Positions 7,900-15,631 of a stretch of 18,625 nt of DNA are shown in pieces. A model generated the notes under the pieces. The model searched no databases, was not told the DNA's origin, and saw only the letters and a list, made by a program, of their open reading frames with translations. How positions within the stretch are numbered: the stretch's first letter is position 1; every line of letters begins with the position of its first letter. Source of the DNA: Cudoniella acicularis (Eukaryota; Ascomycota; Leotiomycetes; Helotiales; Helotiaceae); the NCBI GenBank assembly GCA_013054445.1, contig JAAMPI010001153.1, positions 1-18,625 of the forward strand. The letters run 5' to 3'. The position numbers and the translations under genes are program-made.

Positions 7900-8812
7900 G
7901 TTTTCAATCCATCAGAAGCCTTTCGTACTTTATACCGCCAAATTTGTCTCCATGGAATTCACGAATTTGCGAGCTCCAAACAGCTATCTACCGAATTGAT
8001 CTGCGGTGACATCGAGGCGCACATAATATCCGTGTTCTCCTTCATGAAGTTTACCGGCAAGTCGGCTGCCACTCTCCGTCAACAAAGCTTGTGCCAATAT
8101 AGTCAGTACTGGAAGTTGAAATCCAACATCGATTGCTTCATCTACCTTCAGAGAAAGCCAGAACACGTAATGGAGTGTGGCCATGGTATCTGCGACCTCT
8201 GCGTCCGTATCCGGAACTTTAGTAATCCGACAAAGGGTCGAGAGTACCATTACGGCATGAGCAGATGCCCCCAGTGTCTGGCTCAGATCCGCTTCCAGGC
8301 AAAAGAATTACCACCCACCTGTCGGATAAGGTTCTTAGGCATTGACGGAGGTGGTTCAAGAGATGTTGTATCCCTAGGGTTCTTGGAGGAGTTGCGGCAA
8401 GCGCTTGGGCTGCACTATCCAGTTCAGGAGAACTTCGATTATTCTATTGGAACAAGTTCAGGTAAGCTATGAATGCACCACTCGATTCCTGTCTTAATAT
8501 CGATTAGGCGGTATTGCGACCATCGGGCTCTTCGGTAAGAACTGGAGCCCGAAGGAATGCCTCGCGTTCTTTCGAAAATTTGCGAGGATTATCTTCCCAC
8601 CTAAGGTCGCGGCTGGGGTTTCAATCTGCGCAATAGTGCGTCGCATCTTTGCATTCTACCTTGAGGATGGTAAGTATAATGCGAGTGTCTTAGAAGACGC
8701 TCTCAAGGAGGCTCTCGGATTAGGTCCTCTATGGAGGCTGAACTTACTACTCTCTACGCACTCGGAAAGGCACCTGAATCTGTGGTTGCAGAGAGCATAC
8801 TGCACGCAGTAG
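7900..8812 (+). pseudogene. truncated RING-like/patatin phospholipase (NLR-type effector fragment)
   Basis: The frame is open from 7900 with no ATG until 8044. It splices over 8462-8507 (GTAAGC...GATTAG, 46 nt) and stops at 8812, giving 288 codons. The first part carries a zinc-finger-like region: CFIY-LQRKPEHV-MECGHGICDLC...MSRCPQC. The second is a patatin domain: FLGIDGGGSRDVVSLGFL, then FDYSIGTSSGGIATIGLFG, where the GTSSG Ser is the nucleophile, spliced across the intron. Faults: the second Cys of the first zinc pair reads Tyr, the conserved Arg-Gly of the oxyanion motif reads Arg-Asp, and the catalytic Asp-Gly motif and everything downstream are missing. In fungi this domain order normally heads much longer proteins with NACHT or NB-ARC and repeat domains. 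It is most likely a relic of such a gene, with an N-terminus also lost. Confidence 0.78.
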
Positions 8813-8979
8813 GAGCGTTTGGTCCGGGAAAGAAGTGCTCTGGCACCCTTGCTATTCCAGGACCACATCTACAATGTATAGAGAACTACGCTACTGCTAC
8901 CAAGAAGCTTACAAGGCTCTGTTTTAAAAGCCAAGGCAGATAAATATCTATAGTTTTATATAATAATAAAACCATCACC
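8731..8979 (+). other. open segment overlapping and following the patatin fragment
   Basis: In the +1 frame relative to the patatin exon, 70 codons run from 8731 to a TAA at 8941-8943 and look protein-like (GKAPESVVAESILHAVG, FGPGKKCSG, IENYATATKKL). The family was not recognised. It may be the frameshifted continuation of the patatin-type protein or a piece of another gene joined here. The rest, to 8979, is an AT-rich spacer with TATAATAATAAAA, which could supply polyadenylation signals in either direction. Confidence 0.35.
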
Positions 8980-10306
8980 TCAAGTTTCTGTATTCTCCGA
9001 AGGGCGAGGAAAAGAGCCGAAGCTCTGTATTTTCAATACCAGTGCCACGATAATTTCGCCCATAATCTCAAAATCTGCGGCATCTTTGAGATCAAATGGA
9101 CCGAACTCTTGGAGTTCAGGAAAAGCCGAGTAATTTGACTGCTCTCCAGTTTTGAGATACGTCGCATATTCCGGAGGGAAGGTGCCAAGAAGGAGGAAAG
9201 CATTGTTCTGAGACGCAGTGGTCAGTGGAATTCTGACTATTTATTAGCTAACCCAGTATAAAGCAAGGTTGACGCATTCAGTAGGAAGGAGGCCGAGAGT
9301 GAGATCAGTACTAACATGTTCCATGGGTGGATATTTCCAGTTTGTAGACCCGAGATCCGTTGTGCGTACATTCCAACCATATGGGAAGCTTCTTGCGCTT
9401 GATTTTCCTCAGGCTTAGTTGTAGTATCATGGCGAGCTTTGGCCTATAATTCCATCAGATGCTTACTATTAAAAGACCACAGTTACTTATCTCAATCGAG
9501 CAGTACGAAATGTCACTTTGCCGCTTCCATTGGCCCGATATATTACCTCTGTGGACAAGGCCCCCATCGTTCTTCGAAGAGAAATGATATTGTGGCGTTC
9601 GAACATGAAACGAGTCTTGCGTGAGTGCCCATTCAAGCCGGAACCCATCATCCCCAACTCGTCTTGAGTTCTCAGTTACACATTCCAGGAAGTGATAGAA
9701 GCAACCATTAGTCACAGGCTCAGCCTTTACCTGCTCGTCATAGCGAGATTGCTCCGATTCGTCACCAGAGTCGTTGTATGGGTGATAGCTATCACTCCTA
9801 TCAGAATAGCGTTCACCTCGCATCCGCTTTGGTGGACGTTCAAGAGGCGATGATGGTAAAGAAGGTTGCCCGGAAGATGAGGATTCTTGACTGGACTGTG
9901 GAATTTGACCCGTGGCCGATATATCACTCCTCAGATAGCGATCTGGCATGGGCGTAGGGGGCTGTTCGATAACTTCGGCCAGGAGGCTGAAGAAGGCTCC
10001 GAAAGAACCAGATGCTTCAATCAACGCGGCCCGGCTAAGACCTCTCCAATTCGTGCGTAGAAGCTGGATAGCCCTCTGAATTTCGGTACTCGCCTTAACC
10101 CTATCCCTAGCTTCTTCATACAGATCTTGAAGCCATCTAGGAAAGTCCCTTCTTATCTCTAACCGTAGAATCTGGAATGTTTCGATGTCACGGATGGTCC
10201 ACCGACTTCCAGCTTCAATGTCACTTCTCTGCTCCAGGGAATCTTTTGGCCAGTCAGGGAACCTTTCCAAGAACCCCCTCACATTAGAGGGAGTGCGCAT
10301 TGCCAT
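8980..10306 (-). CDS. uncharacterised protein with a possible PD-(D/E)XK nuclease core; non-GT splice donor
   Basis: By-eye model: exons 10306-9491, 9443-9370, 9310-9253 and 9207-8980, 391 aa. The N-terminal 130 residues are helical and charged (ERFPDWPKDSLEQR, LRTNWRGLSRAALIEASG). Residues about 140-200 are low-complexity Ser/Pro/Asp with a basic patch (RPPKRMRGER). The C-terminal part reads SDISYCSIEAKAR followed by NQAQEASHM, which fits the D...ExK and following Gln-helix of PD-(D/E)XK nucleases; this is inference, not proof. Exon 1 must join at SIE|AK, yet the donor reads ATAAGT instead of GTAAGT, while the rest (47 nt, ending TTATAG) looks like a normal intron. If unspliced, the protein ends after 283 aa. 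The next intron (9311-9369, GTACGC...GTTAG) keeps frame but has a weak branch site; a frameshift is the alternative. It is divergent to the gene at 10514. Confidence 0.6.
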
Positions 10307-10513
10307 TCTGTATTTTTGGTTTTAGGTAGTCGACAGAGCTCACTGATCACCTGCTGGCAGTTAACCGGCGAATAGATCTGCCGGCGGCGGAGGAGTGGGT
10401 GGCGGTCTTACTTTATGTCAGCAATTCGTTGCCCCATCAGAAAGAATCACGACAACAACAAAACACCGCAAGAAACATCATCAATTCCCACGAACAACAG
10501 CCGCAGCAGTTCC
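10307..10513. promoter_or_regulatory. shared divergent promoter region
   Basis: 207 bp separate the starts of two diverging genes. There is a GC-rich stretch CTGCCGGCGGCGGAGGAG near 10379, and a C/A-rich pyrimidine-free leader (ACAACAACAAAACACCGC) at about 10452, typical of a fungal 5' untranslated region, just before the ATG at 10514. No binding site can be named. Confidence 0.45.
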
Positions 10514-11640
10514 ATGTCTACTGCAGATACAGGTCAGAACCCCAGTTGTTGAGAGAATATATCGTCCGATGCTAACATGGCCTGAACTGTAGCTCGACTA
10601 TCTACATCTGCATCTGCACCCATAAAATCCCCACCTTCCATGCCCACGCCCTCATGGCAGTACACAATTCGCAACATACTTGGCGGTCTCTCGAAGACAG
10701 TTCTTACTGATGCGCAGCTATCAGATCTTCATATCACCCTCGAAGACGAAGATGAGCGCTCGATGCACCTATCGATTGAAACATCTTTGGTGACAGACGC
10801 ATTCTTTGACACAAGCACATATCATGGGGATATAAAATGCCTTCCACGCGATTTTCAGACCAGGCCAGAGATGGCAAAAGCCTGTTCGGAATGGATTGCA
10901 AGTTTGTTCACTTGCTGGGCACAGGCTTTAGGGAATCAGCACTCGGAGAATCGGGTTACGTTTCAAAGGTAGGCTTTGAATACGCCCTGTTCTTTCTCCG
11001 TGCTAACACCACGACATACAGAGCGGAGAAAGCGTTGCGCATCACTGGTGATACTCGCACAAAGGGCGTTAAGACAGCAATGACTGCACGAGATATGGAA
11101 AATGGACACTCGATATCAGTCCTTATTCGAAACAGGCGACGGCACGAGTGGCAGCTCACTTCAGTAGAACTTTATATACTTTTTACACTGGCAGATGAGC
11201 AACGCCTAGCACGTCCCTCTGCGAGTTCATATGAGGTATGCGACCAGCTCCTGCTAAGCTTTACCAGCACTAATATAACGATGTCTCAGGTTCAAATCAT
11301 GGTAATACATAGACACTGGATCCAACGACTGTCGGTGCAGATCCCCTCACTGTTCCTCACTTCGATCATCGGTGGAGAACATGATTTACTTGGGAATATA
11401 CACATTCATCGCACGCCACGGTTCAATTTCATGGAGGAACAGGGTCGACGAGGTGCATTACGAGCATTGTTCGAACATTTCCCCTTGAATACTACTTGTA
11501 CACTGCCGCCCCTCCCGCCTATACCAACTACGAAACGTAAATGGAACAACACAGGCTTTGCCTTGAAGAAGCAGCGCACTCAACAAGATCAATTGTGTAT
11601 TTCCGCCACCACTTCGCACGATCCAAAGACTTTCAAGTAA
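10514..11640 (+). CDS. uncharacterised fungal protein, multi-exon
   Basis: The start at 10514 (MSTADTARLSTSASAP) comes from joining a 19-nt first exon over intron 10533-10592 (GTCAGA...TGCTAAC...CTGTAG) to the main frame at 10593. A second intron, 10969-11021 (GTAGGC...TGCTAAC...ATACAG), also keeps frame. A possible third, 11236-11289 (GTATGC...CTAATA...CTCAG), is 54 nt and in phase, so both forms are open: 337 aa with it retained, 319 aa if removed. No family was recognised. The body is mixed and globular (ILGGLSKTVLTDAQLSDLHI, MAKACSEWIASLFTCWAQAL), and the tail has a Pro-rich then basic stretch (TTKRKWNNTGFALKKQR) that could be a nuclear signal. A stop at 11638-11640 may be premature (see the following segment). 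Its head-to-head arrangement with the gene at 8980-10306 suggests joint expression, but that is inference. Confidence 0.6.
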
Positions 11641-12115
11641 CATCAGCGTGTTCGAGCGTGGCACATTGCAGAGCTGGGACTGGTTAAAGGTAGGTGGATC
11701 TTCTATTTGTCGTTTCGGTACTGACTATATGCCTAGGAACTCATTCTTTTCTTTTCCATTTTTCCCCATTGACAAGGTATAGTTTACCGTTAGTCAATGG
11801 TGGGTAACACAGTGACCATATGTAGAAAACTCGACTCAATGCTAGAACAAGGTTAAGGGAATGTACACCACAAGGGCGGCGGAGATACAGAAGAACGAAG
11901 TTAAACGGCGGCTTTTTCAAACTTGAGAAGCTGACCATTTGATGTCCGACTGCTACATCTGAGCTCAATTCATTCGCTTCAACTTATGTTCCACTTCGAG
12001 TCTCGATCTGACATAAGTGCCTTCTGGTCGAACAGAGTAGCTGCGTCAACGAAGGAAATGTGCAGCCCTTCCAACTGGTTTGGAACTACTTGAGCATGCA
12101 TTGGTGATGTTCATC
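11641..12115 (+). other. downstream segment with a likely relic exon and intron
   Basis: Straight after the TAA at 11638-11640 the same frame continues as HQRVRAWHIAELGLVK, up to a good donor at 11690 (AAAG|GTAGGT). It has a TACTGAC branch site and a CCTAG acceptor at 11736, and an in-phase exon then runs to a TAA at 11805-11807. This suggests that the coding region once ran to 11807 and that TAA arose from CAA. From about 11810 to 12115 nothing coding is supported. Confidence 0.4.
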
Positions 12116-12539
12116 TTAAGCAGGCCGGCGGGCAATCCAGATGTGCCTATTTAAGGGTGTATTAGCATTCGCTGTGCTCGGTATCTACTAAGCCGAGCAC
12201 TTCCAAGCTAGAGAAATGAAATAATTGAAACAACACTCACATATTGCAGTGGGCATGAATCCTCTCAGAACACAGCTCTCTCTTGGTACCTTGGATGAGT
12301 CTGTCCACATCGGTTTTTGTCCATTGAAAATTTCTGGTCAAGGGCGCCAAAGTCAGAGCTTCGAGAGCTTGTGTGAACCCGAGTTTGTACCACCTGCCAA
12401 CCTCTTTTAGATGAGGATCCGTGGGCCATGGATTATACGGCACCATTATCCTTTGCTCCCTAACATCTACAAATCCAGCCTTCTCAAGAAGCAATTTAGT
12501 GTCCTGGTTATACGCAATAGGCATGCTCTGTATTGACAT
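12116..12539 (-). pseudogene. LaeA-like methyltransferase, C-terminal fragment
   Basis: The fragment has exons 12539-12241 and 12146-12116, joined over a 94-nt intron (GTGAGT...ATGCTAATAC...AAATAG). It gives 109 residues with the C-terminal signature of fungal LaeA/TAM-type SAM-dependent methyltransferases: LLLEKAGFVDVREQRIMVP, PWPTDPHLKEVGRWYKLG, ALEALTLAPLTR and an end reading IHAHCNMHIWIARRPA. The SAM-binding Rossmann half (motif I, about 150-200 residues) is missing; the DNA upstream of 12540 does not encode it, and an in-frame TAA lies a few codons before the ATG. An intron acceptor-like end (TTCTAAC...GTCACAG) falls just upstream at about 12550-12574, so the piece probably began as an internal exon. 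It is not expected to be catalytic. Confidence 0.72.
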
Positions 12540-12932
12540 TGCCTCCTGTGACAGCAGCGGTTAGAATAGCTTTTACCAGTGCGCCAGCGGGCCAAAAAGG
12601 CACTAGAATTGATCGGAATCAATTCTGCTATTCTACTATATATACAGGTCCAGATCTGGCCGCACCCACCACGTGCCCCCACACGTGGCCGACACACTAG
12701 ATCTGTGACACCTCCTGGATGTATCGCGTCTAGTTTACTAATGCCGAGTCTAGTAGAAGTATGCTATCATCACAACGAAGAACCATGTCAATCTCGACAT
12801 GTTCGATATACCTAGTCTACGGTTTAAGATGTCTGAATCTAGTTAGCAGGATTAGACTATAAACGGATCGATATCCTTACCTAAAAGCCTTAGTATATAT
12901 AGGCTGCGTGATAGGTAGTGGGTAGTACTTAT
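12540..12932. other. gene-free stretch with palindromes, upstream of the methyltransferase fragment
   Basis: No gene is visible. It holds an inverted repeat GAATTGAT-CGG-AATCAATTC at about 12606-12625, a TATATATACAG run near 12640, and a pair of inverted E-box-like sites CCACGTG...CACGTGG at 12669-12688. The sequence turns more AT-rich towards the LTR cluster at 12933. Confidence 0.4.
12669..12688. promoter_or_regulatory. inverted pair of CACGTG sites
   Basis: CCACGTG and CACGTGG lie 6 bp apart as a palindrome. CACGTG is the classic bHLH (E-box) site, but CACGTGAC also recurs in the LTRs here, so retroelement origin is an alternative. Confidence 0.35.
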
Positions 12933-13155
12933 TGTCACGAATCTACACGCACGTGTAGGCCTAGGACTGAGGCTCGGCTGCGACTAATAGGTCCTAAGTC
13001 ATGGTGTCACGTGATCAGTCACATGACATAAGCGGATAGGCAGTTGAAGTAGTATAGTCGGGTCCGGGTTAGACCTACGTTATATAGTTAATTTATAAAA
13101 TTCTATAGCGAAGGTATATAACCGATGTTTAAACATAATACTAACTAGTTTAACA
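12933..13155 (+). repeat. LTR-like repeat, family W, copy 2
   Basis: It starts TGTCACGAATCTAC and shares GAGGCTCGGCTGCGAC, GTCCTAAG, GTGTCACGTGA and GACATAAGCGG with copy 1 at 7002-7213. After about 13060 the two copies diverge. The end near TAGTTTAACA at 13155 is a guess from the TG...CA rule; no target duplication was seen. The gap 13156-13216 holds nothing recognised. Confidence 0.5.
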
Positions 13156-13216
13156 GTCGTGCGATAAACGTGATAGAAGATATAGCCGGTTAAAGATAGG
13201 TAGTCTTAATGATTTC

Positions 13217-13330
13217 TGTTATAGAGTACTTAAGAGAAGTCAAGTAAACAGTGTTCTATTCTTTAGAATAATCGACGAAGAAGAGAAGAAGGCGAAGAGA
13301 GAAGCTATTACGTATTTAACCTCTACCCGA
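13217..13330 (-). repeat. LTR family X, truncated inverted copy
   Basis: The reverse complement matches 3027-3142: it starts TGTTATAGAGTACTTAAG at 13217 and shares GAATAATCGACGAAGAAGAG and CTATTACGTATTTAACC. It stops at CTCTACCCGA, where family Y begins, so the rest of this LTR is missing. It still has several CA/TG and so is less RIPed than the left copies. Confidence 0.68.
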
Positions 13331-13440
13331 TGTTATAGCTCTATAAAGGCACTAGGGCCCTGACGTCACGTAGGGACGTATTTGTAAGAAGGTGCTGTAT
13401 TATCGAAGAAACTAAGCTAAGGAGAGAAGAAGAGAGGTGG
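13331..13440 (+). repeat. LTR family Y, partial copy abutting family X
   Basis: It starts TGTTATAGCTCTATAAAGGC and matches 3853-3955 (GGGCCCTGACGTCACGTA, GTATTTGTAAGAAGGTGCT, ATTATCGAAGA, AGAGAAGAAGAGA). Similarity fades after about 13440. The copy on the left is RIPed at CA/TG sites that remain intact here. Confidence 0.65.
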
Positions 13441-13663
13441 CCCTGAAGGGGCCTTATATATAGGAGGTGAGTCTAGCACGGACCAGGACACGTGACAAGG
13501 GGGGACGCGTCAGGTAAGGGGGACGCGTCAAACCAGGTCTGTGACAAATATAATCTTTTAACTTAAAGGTTAAAAAACCTTTAAGTACTTGTGCTTATAT
13601 AAGCAAGAGAAAGTCAAAGACTAGCGGACGCGATCCTCTAACTAGGATTAATTAGGCAGTCGC
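13441..13663 (+). other. LTR-like spacer with hairpin, TATA palindrome and short repeats
   Basis: No gene. It has two copies of GGGGGACGCGTCA (ending 13512 and 13530). There is a perfect hairpin ACTTAAAGGTT-aaaa-AACCTTTAAGT at 13561-13586, followed by the palindrome GCTTATATAAGC at 13593-13604, which could serve as a TATA box. The layout suggests the promoter part of a further LTR, but no matching copy exists in this window. Confidence 0.45.
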
Positions 13664-14022
13664 ATGCGACGGGCGTTCTGGAGGCGTTGGCTTGTGCCTG
13701 TTGATGCCTTGTGGCCTCATGCCAAAATAAGTGTACCCGCCGTGCGCGATGCTTCAAGAGCCGCTTCACAACTCCCTTCAAGCAAGAGCGCGGTACAACT
13801 CCGAGAGCGCATCACCATCATATATCGTCCCCGCCTCACCAACTTCGACACTAGGTCCTTCATCTATTCTATTTTTGGCTTCTGTTGAAATATCCTGATA
13901 CCCCGCCTTTATTACGTCTGTTTCTCGAGATCTGAGAGAGTGGGAGCTTTCTTCGACTGAAGGCAACCTTTCGAGGCAAGTTATACTGTGCTAGCAGTCT
14001 TTCCTAGTTAACCAAACTTTAG
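13664..14022. other. upstream region of the kinase-like gene
   Basis: Ordinary (non-RIP) composition. Open frames exist on both strands (13664-13888 plus, 13778-13966 minus), but neither shows a recognisable motif, and both are likely chance or decayed coding DNA. The last 100 bp probably are the promoter and leader of the gene at 14023. Confidence 0.35.
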
Positions 14023-15019
14023 ATGCTGAGTGAAGATGGCGTGCGGAGCGAAGGACCTCCTGCTCTAGCTCCCGGAGCATACCTGAGATCTGAAGAATAC
14101 AATCCTTGTTTGGACACAATTCTCGGTCGAGGCTCGACATCGATCATCGGACGTCTTAGACCTCACGTTGTCCTGAAGTATCCTCGATTTCAATGGTGGA
14201 ATCAGCAAGAAGGGAAAGCTCACAAGTTTGCCAATAGTATAAGGCATAGCTTCAAGGTTGAAGAAGAAATACTTGGGATACTTGGGAGTCATCCTCGAAT
14301 AATAAGGTCCGAATGAACAGACAACGTTGCTAGTCGCTACTGATATATTTTACAGGTTTCTTGGTTGTTCTGAAGATCCCAGGGGCTTACTCTTCGCCGA
14401 GGCTAGCAAAGGTAGCCTGCAAGCATACCTTGACCATTATAACGATAAAGTCAATATACATTTGCGTATGGCTTGGCGATCCGAAGCTGGCGAAGCTGTC
14501 CAATATCTTCATTCGAAGGGCGTGATTCACTCTGATCTACGGCCTGATAACTATCTTCTTAATGCGGATAACAGCCTCTGCCTATGTGACTTTGGCGGCT
14601 CTACGTGTGGGGCTATAGATGGAGGAGGTCTCCCAGATTCCGGGTTTTTTAACCCTAGTATTGGTTGGATATCTACAGTGGGTATTGACATATTCAGCCT
14701 AGGGTCGGTATACTATTTCATCATGACTGGCCACTGGCCCTACAAGCTGCCTGGACCTTTCGTATCGGTAGCAGAGAAGCTAGAGTACGGAGAAAGGGTA
14801 GATACACTTTTCAGCGAAGGAAAGTTTCCTATAGTAGATAATCTGGTTGCTGGAGCTATCATACATGGTTGCTGGACAGTGGCGTATAAAGATGTGGGAG
14901 CAATGCTTCTTGAACAGGAATCTTTGTGCAAACAAGTTTTCGCAGATGTTATGAATGTTCAGAAAGATGAAACTAGATTTGTGTTCTCAAAGCACCCTGT
15001 AACTACCATAGAAAATTGA
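14023..15019 (+). CDS. protein kinase-like protein, HRD variant
   Basis: Two exons, 14023-14306 and 14356-15019, joined over a 49-nt intron (GTCCGA...CTACTGATA...TTACAG), give 315 aa, close to a bare kinase domain. The Gly-rich loop is GRGSTSIIG (residues 35-43), the ATP-anchoring Lys is in VVLKYP (Lys52), and the helix-C Glu is among EEE 80-82. The catalytic loop is HSDLRPDN (153-160), so the usual HRD Arg is Ser while Asp155 and Asn160 are kept, and the metal site is DFG (173-175). An F-helix Asp is in DIFSLGS (206). No APE motif is visible; FNPS...W takes its place. All residues needed for phosphotransfer are present, so activity is possible. It fits the divergent protein-kinase-like families expanded in filamentous fungi; substrate unknown. 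Flanked by LTR debris on the left. Confidence 0.8.
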
Positions 15020-15631
15020 CATCCAAGTTTCCTCGTCTTCAGACTTCCAAAGGTCACTCCAGTTGTATCAGTGCCATCTATCATATATTAGCGAAACGGA
15101 TTTGCCTGGAATGAGTAAAGCATTACCTAAGGATTTCGACAGGTAGACTGGCCACACTTTCCTTTCTTTCTGCTTGAGCCCAGTAGATTCTCCTTTCTGC
15201 CAGGACATGTCGAGGAGCCTGGATTCGAGCAAGGCTGGAAGTTCATATCTTCGGTGACCCTGTCGCCACATTCATATACATTTGTTGCGACATCTACGGA
15301 ACACATGCTAGAAATGAGTTGCGTAAGCGACGTCAACTTAGACAGGGCATTGTTCATACTCGGAAAGTATTTTGTACGTTGGAACCTCTTGTACTGTAAT
15401 TACTGAGCTGATTTCAAAATTGACCTTGACATGGACAGTTTCAAACAACCAGAAACCTAGAACATGCCGAGCTGATATATTGTGTTCTCGTCTATAACAA
15501 GATAATATATCACTTATCATTTGTTATGCATAGTGAGGTGTCAGGACTTGAGGTATGCGTACATTAGCCGTACCAATTATACTTTATACTAGTTATGCAT
15601 CTTTGCATCGCATTACCCTTGACCCGTATTT
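15020..15631. other. gene-free region after the kinase-like gene
   Basis: Normal composition, but no supported gene. A 76-codon minus-strand frame at 15357-15127 (MNNALSKLTSLTQLISS...) starts at a reasonable ATG yet shows no family motif, and a second frame overlaps it, so it is noted but not called. A tail of the kinase transcript probably ends in the first 100 bp. Confidence 0.35.

Noticed and set aside
7984..8250. 88-codon minus-strand open frame
   Set aside because: It is the antisense of the zinc-finger-like part of the patatin fragment, whose sense strand shows clear motifs.
9458..9467. GTAAGC as the true donor of the 9444-9490 intron
   Set aside because: It would make an intron of about 23 nt, shorter than any other in the window (45-94 nt), although phase is kept.
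9439..9624. 61-codon plus-strand open frame
   Set aside because: It lies opposite the exon-intron junction of the minus-strand gene at 8980-10306, which has consistent splice phases.
11289..11298. GGTTCAAATC, resembling a tRNA B box
   Set aside because: No matching A box, acceptor stem or anticodon arm is found around it, and it lies in the coding region or at the intron edge.
11741..11968. 75-codon minus-strand open frame
   Set aside because: Composition is hydrophobic and mixed without a motif, and it lies opposite the probable relic exon at 11737-11807.
12225..12815. Plus-strand frames over the methyltransferase fragment and upstream
   Set aside because: They are antisense to a clearly recognised LaeA-like C-terminus, or lie in its palindromic upstream DNA.
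13497..13530. Repeated GGGGGACGCGTCA considered as a CRISPR-like or origin array
   Set aside because: Only two copies with a very short spacer, in a fungal LTR setting; a simple duplication explains it.
15127..15357. 76-codon minus-strand frame starting MNNALSKLTSLTQ
   Set aside because: A reasonable ATG but no recognisable domain, and an overlapping frame of equal length; support was too weak for a gene call.
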